Positions 9,605 to 18,869 of a stretch of DNA of 64,000 nt are shown one piece after another. The notes beneath the pieces were generated by a model, which saw only the letters and a program-made list of their open reading frames with translations, was not told the DNA's origin and searched no databases. The DNA comes from Vallicoccus soli (GTDB taxonomy: Bacteria > Actinomycetota > Actinomycetes > Motilibacterales > Motilibacteraceae). How positions within the stretch are numbered: position 1 is the first letter of the stretch; every line of letters starts with the position of its first letter. The stretch is from assembly GCF_003594885.1 (NCBI RefSeq), contig NZ_QZEZ01000001.1, positions 124,001-188,000 of the forward strand. The letters run 5' to 3'. The position numbers and the translations under genes are program-made.

Positions 9605-9610
9605 TAGGCT
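9605..9610 (+). promoter_or_regulatory. -10 element, leaderless type (TAGGCT)
   Basis: TAGGCT begins 12 nt before the GTG at 9617 and no Shine-Dalgarno sequence is present. This spacing puts the transcription start at or next to the start codon, as for leaderless actinobacterial mRNAs. The same arrangement recurs at several other genes in the window. Confidence 0.55.
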
Positions 9611-9616
9611 GCGCCC

Positions 9617-10282
9617 GTGGACGCGGAGGTGCGCGAGGTCGAGCGGGTGCAGGGCGCCTGCGGCGAGCTCGTGCTGCGCACCGACGGACGGCACCACGAG
9701 ATCGTCGCCAACGGCACGTTCCTCATGGACGACCGCGACGGCCGCTCCGAGCGGCTGCTCGCCCGGGCGCCCCTCGACCTCGTCGCGCGCCCGGCCCACG
9801 TCCTGATCGGCGGGCTGGGGGTGGGGACGACGCTGCGGGAAGCGTTGTCCCACCCCCGCGCCGCCCGGGTGACCGTCGTCGAGGTCGAGCCGGCGGTCGT
9901 GCGCTGGAACCGGGAGCTGCTGGGGGGCGCGGGGGCCCTCGACGACCCCCGTACGGTCCTCGTCGTCGGCGACCTGCTCGAGCACCTGGCGACGACGGGC
10001 GCCACCTACGACGCGGTCTGCCTCGACGTCGACAACGGGCCGGACTGGACGGTCGTCCCGGGCAACGCCAGGCTCTACGAGCCGCAGGGGCTCGCGCTGG
10101 TCCGGCGGGTGCTCGCCCCCGGCGGTGTCCTCGCGGTGTGGGGGGCGGCCCGCGCCCCGGCGTACGAGGCCCTGCTGGCCCGGACGGGGGAGGTCGCCGT
10201 GCACGAGGTCCCGGTGGCGCGGGGCGAGCCCGACGTGGTGCTCGTGGTGCGGGCGGGAGGGGGTGGTCCCCGTGGCGGATGA
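9617..10282 (+). CDS. Spermidine synthase-like methyltransferase-fold protein
   Basis: The 221-residue protein has an N-terminal beta-hairpin (GELVLRTDGRHHEIVANGTFLMD) and a Rossmann core with the glycine motif LIGGLGVGTT near residues 62-71 and the acidic strand end VVEVEP near 89-94, the layout of spermidine synthases. It lacks the long N-terminal domain and clear polyamine-site residues of true SpeE, so the substrate is uncertain. The downstream gene overlaps it by 11 bp, which suggests translational coupling. Confidence 0.8.
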   Translation: MDAEVREVERVQGACGELVLRTDGRHHEIVANGTFLMDDRDGRSERLLARAPLDLVARPAHVLIGGLGVGTTLREALSHPRAARVTVVEVEPAVVRWNRELLGGAGALDDPRTVLVVGDLLEHLATTGATYDAVCLDVDNGPDWTVVPGNARLYEPQGLALVRRVLAPGGVLAVWGAARAPAYEALLARTGEVAVHEVPVARGEPDVVLVVRAGGGGPRGG

Positions 10283-10922
10283 CGCGCGCCGCGCGCCGGC
10301 CGGCCAGGGGCCGCTGTCGCGGGTGCTGCCGGCCGTCGGCCACGCGCTGCACGCGCTGGGCGTCGGGCGGCACGAGCCGCCCCCGCCGCCCCTGCGCCCG
10401 ACGGAGCGGGTCGTCGGGCAGGTGCGCCGGCTCGTGGCCGACGCGCAGGTGCTGCACGACGTCGCCGCCGAGCGGGTGGGCCGCAACGACCACACGATGC
10501 GCGAGTTCGTCCTCATCCGGGACCGGCTGGCGGACCTCGTCGGCGAGGACGGCGCGGCGGTGCGCACCGAGCTGTCCACCCGCTTCGACGACCCGGAGCA
10601 GTGCACCCGGATGGCGCGGCTCGTCGGCGGCGACGAGGTGCTGACGATCCAGGCGTTCGACGCCTACCGCTACGCGCGCGCCCGCGGTCGCGGCGCCGGC
10701 AGCTCCGTCGACGAGCTGTTCCTCGTCGTGGAGCGGGGCGGCGGCGCCGGCCGGGGTGCGCCGGAGGTCGTCGCGGTGCTCCCGCTCGACCCCGACACGC
10801 TGCAGTGGGAGGACGCGCTGCGCGGCGGCAGCCCGGAGGCGTGGCTGCGCGAGCTCACCCGCTTCGTCGAGCAGGACGCGGCCGCCGTGTCGGCGCAGGT
10901 GGGGCAGCTGCGCCGGAGCTGA
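10272..10922 (+). CDS. Hypothetical protein, 216 residues
   Basis: I do not recognise this protein. It starts at a GTG inside the 3' end of the spermidine-synthase-like gene. The first 40 residues are basic and Pro-rich; the rest is a mixed alpha/beta sequence, and residues about 125-216 end in a helix-rich, acidic stretch. There is no signal peptide, membrane segment or evident catalytic motif. The overlap indicates that it is translated from the same mRNA as the gene before it. It ends 5 bp from the convergent intradiol-dioxygenase-like gene. Confidence 0.7.
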   Translation: MADDARRAPAGQGPLSRVLPAVGHALHALGVGRHEPPPPPLRPTERVVGQVRRLVADAQVLHDVAAERVGRNDHTMREFVLIRDRLADLVGEDGAAVRTELSTRFDDPEQCTRMARLVGGDEVLTIQAFDAYRYARARGRGAGSSVDELFLVVERGGGAGRGAPEVVAVLPLDPDTLQWEDALRGGSPEAWLRELTRFVEQDAAAVSAQVGQLRRS

Positions 10923-10927
10923 CGCAC

Positions 10928-11899
10928 TCAGGACCGCGGGGGCGGCGCCATGCCGCCCGGGGCCCCGCCCCCGCTCGGCGGCTGCCCGCCGCCGGTGGGC
11001 TCGGTGCGGGTGTCGACGCGGACGGCGAGGGACACCGCGTAGCCCGCGTCCACGTCGCCGGTCGCCGTGGCGAGCTGGCTCGCGCCGCCGTCGTCGCCGA
11101 AGACGCCGTCGGAGTCCAGGCTGACGCGCGCCAGGTTGGCGACCGACGCCTCGTACCCGTCGGTCGCGTAGACGGCCTCGCACACGGCCTGCGGCAGGGC
11201 GAGCTGGGAGGTCGCGATGGCGTTCGCCGCGTCGTCCGTGCTGTCGAGGTCGGGGTAGACCTCGACGTGCACGTGCGGCCAGCGGCCGTCGTAGCAGGCG
11301 GGCACGACGCTGGTGAAGCGCACCCGGCCGTCGGCGTCGGCGACCTGGACGCCGCGCAGGTAGTCCTCGTCCTCGACGCCCTCGGAGTACATCGAGTACC
11401 GGCCCTCGCGGTCGCAGTGCCAGACGTACACCGCGACGCCGGCGAAGGCCGAGCCGCCGCTCGCCAGGTCGCTCACCGCGAGCTCCAGGGTCATCGGCAC
11501 GCCCTCGGCGGTGCCACCGGCGCCGCCGAGGCTCGTGCGCAGGTCGCTGCGGACGACGCCGCTCTGCTCGAGGACGTCCGGCCCGTTCGAGCCGTCCCCC
11601 GGGTACGGCCCCGCCGTCTCGTCGGGGATCTCGCCGGTGGCGCCCGCCGCGGACGCCGAGGACGTCCCCGAGGACGACGCCGAGGACGACGCCGAGGACG
11701 CCGCGGAGCCCGTCCCGCAGGCGGCGAGGCCGAGCCCCAGCGTCCCCAGGCCCAGGGCGCGCAGCGCCTGCCGCCGCCCGAGCAGCGTGCCCAGGTCGAA
11801 CCCGAGCCCCTGGTCGACGACCTCCTCGTCGGGGCGGGCCAGGGCCCGGCCCTCGTACGTCGGTGCGTCCCGCCGCGTGCGGCGCCCAGCGCGGTCCAT
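10928..11899 (-). CDS. Intradiol ring-cleavage dioxygenase-like lipoprotein (Tat/lipobox)
   Basis: ATG at 11899 follows GAGGAGG. Residues 42-64 carry a twin-Arg signal (RRQ) and a lipobox ending LAACG (Cys61), so export and lipid anchoring are expected. After a Ser/Ala linker the catalytic fold includes VYVWHCDREGRY (158-168) and ACYDGRWPHVHVEVY (201-215). Tyr168, Tyr203, His209 and His211 fit the two-Tyr/two-His ferric site of intradiol dioxygenases. The Pro/Gly-rich tail (from about 305) is low complexity. Secreted members of this family are common in actinomycetes and poorly characterised; cleavage of catechol-like aromatics is likely but the substrate is unknown. Confidence 0.9.
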   Translation of the reverse strand: MDRAGRRTRRDAPTYEGRALARPDEEVVDQGLGFDLGTLLGRRQALRALGLGTLGLGLAACGTGSAASSASSSASSSGTSSASAAGATGEIPDETAGPYPGDGSNGPDVLEQSGVVRSDLRTSLGGAGGTAEGVPMTLELAVSDLASGGSAFAGVAVYVWHCDREGRYSMYSEGVEDEDYLRGVQVADADGRVRFTSVVPACYDGRWPHVHVEVYPDLDSTDDAANAIATSQLALPQAVCEAVYATDGYEASVANLARVSLDSDGVFGDDGGASQLATATGDVDAGYAVSLAVRVDTRTEPTGGGQPPSGGGAPGGMAPPPRS

Positions 11900-12371
11900 C
11901 CGGTCCTCCTCGTCGTCCCCGCCGGTGCCTCCGGCGGTACGACGAGCCTCGGCGGTGGACCCGGGCACCGGCTGTGGCGCCCCTGTGGGCCTGCTGTGGA
12001 CGCTGCTCGAGCGGCCGCGCGTGGCGCCGGGGACCCGGGGTAGTCGCCGTCCACGACCTCGCGGCCGGCCGGCAGGTCGTGGGGCCGAGGCCCGGCGCTC
12101 CAGACCACGTGGGCGCCGGGCCGCCCCGCGCCCGCGACGGCCGGGGACGCGAGGGTCAGGCCGGGGAGCCAGCCCCGCGGCCGGTGGCGGACGCACGCGG
12201 CGTGCGCCGCGTCGCGACGCGTCGGGCGGCGACCTCGCGCAGCACCTGCGGGGCCAGTTGCGTGGTGGTCGCGAAGCCCTGGCCGGGCCTCCACCGCCTC
12301 CCTCCGCCGCCGCGCGCCGGTGGGCCGCGGGTCCCGCGCCCCCACCGGGGCTCGGCCCCGGCGGCGGCGCG
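11900..12371. other. 472-bp intergenic region, no gene supported
   Basis: Nothing with a start site and intact frame was found. The minus-strand stretch about 12030-12290 has coding-like composition in one frame, including HVVWSAGPRPHDLPAGREV, but has no start or family match that I can recognise. It could be an eroded gene. The promoter of the dioxygenase-like gene lies just above 11900. Confidence 0.5.
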
Positions 12372-14021
12372 TCACACGGCGAGGGCCGCGCCGCCGCCGG
12401 TGCGCGCCCCGGACCCCACCTCGACGACGCGCCAGCGCGCGTCCAGCGCCGCCGGGCTGTGCGTGACGAGCAGCACCGCGCGCGGGTCGTCGGCGAGCAC
12501 GCGCAGCACCCGGGCCGCGAGCGGGCCGTCGAGGTGCGCGGTCGGCTCGTCGAGCAGCAGCAGGGGCGCGGGGCTCAGCAGGGCGCGCGCGACCGACACC
12601 CGGGCGCGCTCCCCGGCGGAGAGCCGCTCGCCGGACTCGCCGACCCAGCCGTGCAGGCCGACGCCGTCGAGGACGTCGTCGAGGCCGAGGGCGCGCAGGA
12701 CGTGCGCGAGGTCGGCGTCGGTCGCGTCGTGCCGGGCGAGGCGCAGGTTGCCGGCGACCGTGCCGCCGAGGAGCTGGGGGGACTGGGCCGACCAGGCCGA
12801 GCGGGCCCGCACGTCGGCGAGCGCGAGGTCCCGCGCGTCGGTGCCGCCGAGGAGCACCCGCCCGCGGTCGGGGTCGCGGGCGCGCAGGGCGAGGGCGAGC
12901 ACGGTGCTCTTGCCGGCGCCGCTGGGCCCGGTGAGCGCGACCTTGTCGCCGGGGCCCACCTCGAGGTCGAGCCCGTCGAGGGCGGGGCGGGCCGCGCCGG
13001 GGTAGGTGAGGGCGACGCCCTCGAGCCGCAGCCCCGTCGCCCCGGGGGCGGGCAGCGGCTGCCCGGGCTCGCGGACCGCGGGCTCCAGCGCGCCGAGGGC
13101 CCGGACCCGGTCCGCCGCGGCGCGCACGCCCGCCGCGGCGGCCCAGGCGGCGCCCAGGCCCGCGACCGCCTCGAAGGCGCCGAGGACGCCGAGGGCGGCG
13201 GCGGCGAGGAGGGCGGGGTCCGTACCGCCCGCGGCGACGCCCTCCCCGACGAGCCACAGGGCCGCGACGAGCCCGAGCGCCGGCACGCCCTCGCGCAGCC
13301 AGGTGGTCGCCGCCGCGACGCGGGCGGCGGAGCGCTCGGCGATGACCTGCCGGTCCAGGTGCGCGTCGAGCGCGCCGAGGGCCGTACGGCCGCCGTCCGC
13401 GCCGAGGTGGTCGGCGAGCCCGTGCAGCAGGTCGAGGACGTCGGCGCCGACGGCCGCCTCCTCGCGCGCGCGGGCCACGGCCGAGCGCCGCCCCGCCCGC
13501 CGGGCCCACAGCGGCACGCCGGCCCCGAGCAGCACGAGCAGCGCGGCGAGGACGAGGGCCAGCGCCGGGCTCACGAGGGCGGTCAGGGCCACCGCCGCCC
13601 CCCCGGCCACGACCGCGACGGCGGCGGGGGCGAGCAGGCGGACGAAGGCGCCCTGCAGCTCGTCGACGTCCGCGCGGACCGTGGCGAGCAGGTCGCCGCC
13701 GCGCACCCCGGTCAGGGCCGCCGGCGCGAGGGGGACGAGCCGCTCGAGCAGCCCGGCGCGCAGGCGCGTGACGAGCCGCAGGGTGAGGTCGTGGGAGACG
13801 AGGCGCTCGGCGTACCGGGCCGCGGCGCGGGCCACGCCGAAGAGCCGGACGGCCGTGATGAGCGGCATGAGGACGAGCAGGGTGCTCGGCCGCTGGGCCG
13901 CGCCGGTGATGAGGGCGCCCGAGGCCGCGAGGAGGGCCGCGCCGCACAGGACGGTCAGCGTGCCCAGCAGCACCGCCAGCGCGGCCCGGCCGCGGGGGAG
14001 CAGGCGCAGCAGGTCGCTCAC
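12372..14021 (-). CDS. cydC: Thiol-exporter ABC subunit CydC
   Basis: The 549-residue fusion of a six-helix membrane domain (about 1-320) and an ABC ATPase has Walker [10 protein letters not shown], signature LSAGERAR and Walker B LLLLDEPT. With CydD it forms the heterodimer that exports glutathione or cysteine and is needed for cytochrome bd assembly. The membrane part shows the CydC hallmark of Arg-rich, tightly spaced helices (AARYAERLVSHDLTLRL). GTG at 14021 overlaps the cydD stop by 4 bp, so the pair is translationally coupled. It is the last gene of the cydABDC run. Confidence 0.93.
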   Translation of the reverse strand: MSDLLRLLPRGRAALAVLLGTLTVLCGAALLAASGALITGAAQRPSTLLVLMPLITAVRLFGVARAAARYAERLVSHDLTLRLVTRLRAGLLERLVPLAPAALTGVRGGDLLATVRADVDELQGAFVRLLAPAAVAVVAGGAAVALTALVSPALALVLAALLVLLGAGVPLWARRAGRRSAVARAREEAAVGADVLDLLHGLADHLGADGGRTALGALDAHLDRQVIAERSAARVAAATTWLREGVPALGLVAALWLVGEGVAAGGTDPALLAAAALGVLGAFEAVAGLGAAWAAAAGVRAAADRVRALGALEPAVREPGQPLPAPGATGLRLEGVALTYPGAARPALDGLDLEVGPGDKVALTGPSGAGKSTVLALALRARDPDRGRVLLGGTDARDLALADVRARSAWSAQSPQLLGGTVAGNLRLARHDATDADLAHVLRALGLDDVLDGVGLHGWVGESGERLSAGERARVSVARALLSPAPLLLLDEPTAHLDGPLAARVLRVLADDPRAVLLVTHSPAALDARWRVVEVGSGARTGGGAALAV

Positions 14022-15682
14022 CGCCCGGCCCCCGAGGGCACCGCGGCGCCGTCGCGCAGCACGACGACCCGGTCGTGCAGGGCCAGGGGCGCCTCGCGGT
14101 GCGTGACCGTGAGGACGGTGCGGCCGCGCGCCAGCGCGTCGAGGGCGGCGAGGACCTCCGCCTCGCCCTCGGGGTCGAGCTGCGACGTCGGCTCGTCGAG
14201 CACGACGAGGACGGCGTCCTTGACGAGGGCCCGGGCCAGCGCCACCCGCAGGCGCTCGCCGCCCGACAGCAGCGCGCCGTCCTCGCCGACGGGCGTCGCC
14301 GCGCCCCGCGGCAGTGCGCGCACGAAGCCCAGCGCGTGCGCGGCCGCCAGCGCCGCCTCCACCTCCGCGTCGCTCGCGCCGGGCCGGCCGAGGCGCACGT
14401 TGTCCGCGACGCTGGCCGGCATGAGCCACGGGCGCTCGGGGACGTACGCCACCCGCGCGCGCCAGGCGTCCGGGTCGAGCTCGGCGAGGGGCACCCCGTC
14501 GACGAGGACCGCCCCCTCGTCGGGCGCGGTGAAGCCGAGCAGGACCCGCGCGACGGTGCTCTTGCCGGCGCCGCTGGGGCCGACGAGCGCGGTGCGCGAG
14601 CCCGCGGGCAGGTCGAGGTCGAGCCCGTCGAGGGCCGCCTGCCCGTCGTGCCGCACCACGACGCCCTGCAGCCGCACGCCCGGCACGCCCGCGGGGACGG
14701 GGCGGGTGCCGCGCGGCGGCTGCGGCCGGTCCAGCAGCGCGAGGAGCCGCTCGGCGGCCGGCACCCCCTCCAGCCGCGCGTGGTGGTCGCCGCCGAGGGC
14801 GCGCAGCGGGGCGAAGAACTCGGGGGTGAGCAGCAGGACGAGCAGCGCGCGCTCGAAGCCGAGGTGGCCCTCGAAGAGCCGGACGCCGACGGTGACCGCC
14901 ACGAGGGCGGTGCAGAGCACCGCGCCGAACTCGAGGACGAAGCCGGAGAGGAACGCGGTGCGCAGCACGCGCATCGTCGACGCGCGGTACGCCTCGCCGG
15001 TGCGCACCAGCCAGTCCGCGCTGCCGCGCGCCCTGCCGTAGGCGACGAGGGTCGGCAGCGCGCGCAGCGTGTCGACGAGCAGGGCGCCGAGCCGGCCCAG
15101 GGCCTCCCACTGCCGGTCGGCGGCCTGGGCGGCGCGGGTGCCGACGAGCCAGAGGAAGACGACGAGGAGCGGACCGGTGACGACGAGGAGCAGGCCGCTC
15201 GGGGGGTCGAGCACGAGCACGGTCCCGGCGACGAGCACCGGCACCACGGCGGCGGTCACCGCCCCCGGCACGAAGCGGGCGACGACCGCGTCGAGCCGCG
15301 CCACGCCCTCCGTGGCGGTGCTCGCGACCTCGCCGGCGCGCTCCCCGACGACGGCGTCCGGGCCGAGCGCCAGCAGCGCGCGGGCGAGCCGGGCCCGGGC
15401 CGTGCGCCGTGCGGCGGAGGACGCGCGGGCGGCGAGCAGGTCGCGGGCCGCGACGGCACCGGCGCGGGCCGCCCAGGCCGCGAGCACGCCTGCGAGGGGC
15501 GCCGGCAGGGCGGCGGGCGGCGTGCCGTCGACCACGGCCACGACGACGTGCGCCACGAGCGCCCACTGCGCCAGCAGCAGCGCCCAGACGAGCACCGCCA
15601 GCGCGGCGCACGCCGGGACGAGCCACCGCGCGCCGGCGAGGGCGAGCACCCGTCCGGTCGCGCCCCCGGCTCCCCTGGCCAC
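14018..15682 (-). CDS. cydD: Thiol-exporter ABC subunit CydD
   Basis: The 554-residue half-transporter has N-terminal membrane helices from about residue 20 and a C-terminal ATPase with Walker [10 protein letters not shown], signature [15 protein letters not shown] and Walker B VLVVLDEPTSQLD. It partners CydC in export of reductant to the periplasmic side for cytochrome bd maturation. It lies 13 bp after cydB and overlaps cydC by 4 bp, so cydA, B, D and C form one operon. Confidence 0.93.
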   Translation of the reverse strand: MARGAGGATGRVLALAGARWLVPACAALAVLVWALLLAQWALVAHVVVAVVDGTPPAALPAPLAGVLAAWAARAGAVAARDLLAARASSAARRTARARLARALLALGPDAVVGERAGEVASTATEGVARLDAVVARFVPGAVTAAVVPVLVAGTVLVLDPPSGLLLVVTGPLLVVFLWLVGTRAAQAADRQWEALGRLGALLVDTLRALPTLVAYGRARGSADWLVRTGEAYRASTMRVLRTAFLSGFVLEFGAVLCTALVAVTVGVRLFEGHLGFERALLVLLLTPEFFAPLRALGGDHHARLEGVPAAERLLALLDRPQPPRGTRPVPAGVPGVRLQGVVVRHDGQAALDGLDLDLPAGSRTALVGPSGAGKSTVARVLLGFTAPDEGAVLVDGVPLAELDPDAWRARVAYVPERPWLMPASVADNVRLGRPGASDAEVEAALAAAHALGFVRALPRGAATPVGEDGALLSGGERLRVALARALVKDAVLVVLDEPTSQLDPEGEAEVLAALDALARGRTVLTVTHREAPLALHDRVVVLRDGAAVPSGAGR

Positions 15683-15695
15683 TAGGAGACCGCCA

Positions 15696-16730
15696 CTAGT
15701 AGCCCCGGTCGAGCGCGCCCTCGTCCGGGCGCACCCGCTCGCGGAAGACGTAGTAGTTCCAGATCTGGTAGCCGATGATGAGCGGCAGGAAGATGGCGCC
15801 GACCCACGTCATGAGCTCCAACGTGTACGGCTCGCTGGCCGTCTCCTCGAGGGTCAGGCTGAGGTCGTCGCTGATGGTCGACGGCAGGACGACCCCGCGC
15901 GTGAACAGCGCGATGAAGACCGTCATCGTGGCGAAGACGATGGTCAGCCCGCTCATGACGAAGGCGAGGACGTCCCGGCGCGTCACGAGCGCGAGCCAGA
16001 TGCTCGCCAGGGTCAGGAAAGCGGCTGCCGGGAAAAGCCACGGCAGCACGCCGAAGTCCTCGAAGAGGCCCTCGGTCACGTAGCCCTGGATGACGAACAC
16101 GAGGATCGCCACGGTCGCCAGGGCGCCCCAGACGAAGGCCATGGTCCGGGCCCGGCGGTAGAGGACGGTGTCCGTGTGCAGGCGCAGCAGCAGGAAGTTC
16201 GCGCCGTGCAGGACGAAGAGCAGCAGGGTCGCCGCGCCGCCGGCGAGCGCGAACGGCGTGAACACGTCGCCGAGCCCGCCGCCGACCGTCTGGTCGTCCC
16301 GCACCGGCATGCCCTCGATGATCTTGGCCATGACGACGCCCCACAGGAACGACGGCACGATGCTGCCGAGGAAGGACATCCAGTCCCAGACGTCGCGCCA
16401 GCGCTGGCTGTCCACCTGGTTGCGGTACTCGAAGGACACCCCGCGCAGCAGCAGCGCCAGCAGGATGACGACGAACACCGGGTAGAGCCCGCTGAAGAGC
16501 GCGCCGTACCAGACGGGGAACGTCGAGAACATCACGCCGGCGGCGGCGATCACCCACACCTCGTTGCCGTCCCAGAACGGGCCGATGGTGCCGGTGAGGG
16601 CGCGCTCCTCGCTCTCGTCCTTGGCGATGAGCGGGCGCAGCGCGTCGACGCCGAAGTCGAACCCCTCGAGGAAGAAGTAGAGGGTGAAGGTGAGCGCGAT
16701 GAGCCAGAACCAGAGGTCGACGAGGTCCAC
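15696..16730 (-). CDS. cydB: Cytochrome bd ubiquinol/menaquinol oxidase subunit II
   Basis: 344 residues with about eight membrane helices starting from MDLVDLWFWLIALTFTLYFF. It shows subunit II features such as LEGFDFGVDALRP near residue 22 and GPFWDGNEVW near residue 50. It pairs with CydA in the high-affinity quinol oxidase that reduces O2 to water without proton pumping. GTG start 3 bp after the cydA stop. Confidence 0.95.
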   Translation of the reverse strand: MDLVDLWFWLIALTFTLYFFLEGFDFGVDALRPLIAKDESEERALTGTIGPFWDGNEVWVIAAAGVMFSTFPVWYGALFSGLYPVFVVILLALLLRGVSFEYRNQVDSQRWRDVWDWMSFLGSIVPSFLWGVVMAKIIEGMPVRDDQTVGGGLGDVFTPFALAGGAATLLLFVLHGANFLLLRLHTDTVLYRRARTMAFVWGALATVAILVFVIQGYVTEGLFEDFGVLPWLFPAAAFLTLASIWLALVTRRDVLAFVMSGLTIVFATMTVFIALFTRGVVLPSTISDDLSLTLEETASEPYTLELMTWVGAIFLPLIIGYQIWNYYVFRERVRPDEGALDRGY

Positions 16731-16733
16731 GGC

Positions 16734-18167
16734 TCAGCGCTCCCGGTCGTAGCCCACGGGCCCGCCGACCCCCGTGCCCTCGTAGTCCGGGGCGGGCGCG
16801 GCAAGGATCTCGGCATCGGGCTTGTGCGTGCCCGCCTTCGCCGTCTTGGTGAGCAGGTAGATGTCGAGCCCGATGAGCCCGAGGTAGACCACCCACAGGC
16901 CGACGAGCCCGGTGAGCACCTCGGTCACGGAGTTGGCGCTGACGCCCTCGTCGACGGTGAGCAGGCCGTAGACCATGAACGGCTGGCGGCCCATCTCGGT
17001 CGTCATCCAGCCCGTGAAGTTGGCGATCCACGGCAGCGGCAGCAGGAGCACGAGGGCGCGGAGGTACCACCGGGTGCCGTCCAGGGCGCCGCGGCGGCGC
17101 CACCACAGGAACAGGCCCGCGAAGGCCGCGCCCATGAGCAGGACGCCGATGCCGACCATGATGCGGAACGACCAGTAGACCCAGGTGACCGGCGGGATGT
17201 AGTCGCGGCCCTCGCCGTAGAGCTCCTGGTACTCCTCGTTGAGCGAGTTCAGCCCGCGGTAGCTCGCGCTGAGGTTGTTCTCGGCGAGGATCGACCCGAC
17301 GTACGGGATCTCCAGGCTCCAGGTGTTCTCCCGGCGCTCCTCGTCGATGAGGGCGAGGGCGGACCAGGGGGCCGGGGAGCCCGAGTCCTCCCACTGGGCC
17401 TCCATCGCCGCGAACTTCATCGGCTGGTCCTCGCGGGCGTACTGCGCGGCGGTGTGCCCGCTGGCCGCCGAGAAGACCGTGCCGACGGCCGCGAAGACGA
17501 GCGCGAGGCGCAGCGCGCGGGAGAAGACGTCGACGTCGTGCTTGCGCAGCAGGTGGTAGGCGCTGATGGCCAGGACGAAGAAGCCGGCGACGGTCCAGGC
17601 GCTGCCCTGCACGTGCAGCGAGTAGAGCCACGCCTTGGGGTTGAAGACGACGGCGGAGAAGTCGGTGAGCAGCGCGCGGTCGCCCACCACCTCGTACCCG
17701 ACGGGGTGGTGCATCCAGGCGTTGGCGAGCACGATCCAGAACATGCTGATCTGGGTGCCGATGGCGACGAGCCAGATCGCGCCGAGGCGCATCCACGGCT
17801 TGAGCCGGTCCTTGCCGAACCACCACAGGCCGATGAACGTGCTCTCGAGGAAGAACGCCATGAGCACCTCGAGCGCCAGCGGCACGCCGAAGATGTTGCC
17901 GACGAACTCCGAGTACTCGCTCCAGTTCATGCCGAACTGGAACTCCTGCACGATGCCCGTCACGACGCCCACGGCGAAGTTGATGAGGAACAGGTGCCCG
18001 AAGAAGGAGCTCATCCGGTCGTAGACCGTGCTCCGCCCGCGCCGGAAGTACGCGAACGTCTCCATGACCGCGATGAGGAAGGCCAGTCCGACCGTCAGCG
18101 AGACGAAGAAGAAGTGGAAGATGCTCGTGGACGCGAACTGGAACCGGCTGAGATCGACCACGTCCAT
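16734..18167 (-). CDS. cydA: Cytochrome bd quinol oxidase subunit I
   Basis: The ATG at 18167, preceded by GGAGGAAGG, gives 477 residues. His18 in the first helix matches the high-spin heme ligand (His19 in E. coli); FFLESTFIGLWWFG covers the conserved Glu region; and the Q-loop side carries GRQPFMVYGLLTV. The usual GRQPW is GRQPF here. CydA holds hemes b558, b595 and d and oxidises quinol. The 5' leader contains a hairpin. The gene heads the cydABDC operon, which gives respiration at low O2. Confidence 0.95.
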   Translation of the reverse strand: MDVVDLSRFQFASTSIFHFFFVSLTVGLAFLIAVMETFAYFRRGRSTVYDRMSSFFGHLFLINFAVGVVTGIVQEFQFGMNWSEYSEFVGNIFGVPLALEVLMAFFLESTFIGLWWFGKDRLKPWMRLGAIWLVAIGTQISMFWIVLANAWMHHPVGYEVVGDRALLTDFSAVVFNPKAWLYSLHVQGSAWTVAGFFVLAISAYHLLRKHDVDVFSRALRLALVFAAVGTVFSAASGHTAAQYAREDQPMKFAAMEAQWEDSGSPAPWSALALIDEERRENTWSLEIPYVGSILAENNLSASYRGLNSLNEEYQELYGEGRDYIPPVTWVYWSFRIMVGIGVLLMGAAFAGLFLWWRRRGALDGTRWYLRALVLLLPLPWIANFTGWMTTEMGRQPFMVYGLLTVDEGVSANSVTEVLTGLVGLWVVYLGLIGLDIYLLTKTAKAGTHKPDAEILAAPAPDYEGTGVGGPVGYDRER

Positions 18168-18192
18168 GGGGTGCGGACCTTCCTCCGTACGG

Positions 18193-18225
18193 GGGACCGT
18201 GCCCGTCCAGCCTGGCACGGGTCCC
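18193..18225 (-). promoter_or_regulatory. Hairpin in the cydA leader
   Basis: GGGACC-GTGCC at 18193-18203 pairs with GGCAC-G-GGTCCC at 18214-18225, giving 11 bp with one bulged G and a 10-nt loop. It lies 26-58 nt upstream of cydA. It could be the terminator of the HPP gene upstream or a leader element of cydA; I see no Rex-type operator here. Confidence 0.5.
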
Positions 18226-18272
18226 CGCGGTCGGCAGGGGGACGTTCGTCACGCTGCCCCGGTACGGCGGGG

Positions 18273-18869
18273 TCAGTCGCCCCGGTCGGCGCTGGTGGAC
18301 CGCGTGGACCCGTTGCCGCGGGCACCGTCCCGGCGGTCGTCCCACAGGGGCTGCGGCGTGCCGAGCAGGCGGTTCAGCGCCACGCCGAGCACGGTGACGA
18401 GCACGACGGCGCCGCCCATCGCGACGAGCTCCGCGGCCGAGGTGAGGATGCCCAGGCTGACGATGAGCGTCGTCGCCCCGGCCGGCGGGTGCGGGGCGTC
18501 GAGGAGCTTGAGCACGAGGGCCGTGAGGGCGACGGAGAGCGCGGCCGCGCCCGTACGGGCCGCGGTCACGCCCTCCTGCACCACCGGCGGGTGGTCCGCG
18601 AGGCCGAAGGCGACGAGGCAGGCCGCACCGGCCAGCAGCGCCACGCCGTGCCCGAGGAGCGTGTTGCGCGGCGCGGCCGAGCGCTGCCGCGGCGTCTCGA
18701 AGAACAGCATCACGGTCGGGCCGAGGCTCGGGAAGAGCAGCGGCTGGCGCAGGAGCAGCGCGGCGAGCCCGGCCGCCGCCAGGACCGCGAGGCAGAGGAG
18801 GAAGGCGTACGCGCCGCCGCCGACCCGCCCGGCCCGCTCCTGCGCCGCCCCCAGCAGACCGCCGCTCAC
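18273..18869 (-). CDS. HPP-family integral membrane protein
   Basis: 198 residues with about four to five membrane helices and the family motif LDAPHPPAGATTLIVS near residue 130. HPP proteins in plants and cyanobacteria have been linked to nitrite transport in plastids; the bacterial role is less clear. GTG at 18869 overlaps the preceding gene by 4 bp. Its place after a nitrate-reductase-family molybdoenzyme agrees with a nitrogen-oxyanion role but does not prove it. Confidence 0.85.
   Translation of the reverse strand: MSGGLLGAAQERAGRVGGGAYAFLLCLAVLAAAGLAALLLRQPLLFPSLGPTVMLFFETPRQRSAAPRNTLLGHGVALLAGAACLVAFGLADHPPVVQEGVTAARTGAAALSVALTALVLKLLDAPHPPAGATTLIVSLGILTSAAELVAMGGAVVLVTVLGVALNRLLGTPQPLWDDRRDGARGNGSTRSTSADRGD

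Noticed and set aside
18168-18272. Rex operator upstream of cydA
   Set aside because: No TGTGAAC-type dyad is present; only a GC hairpin was found.
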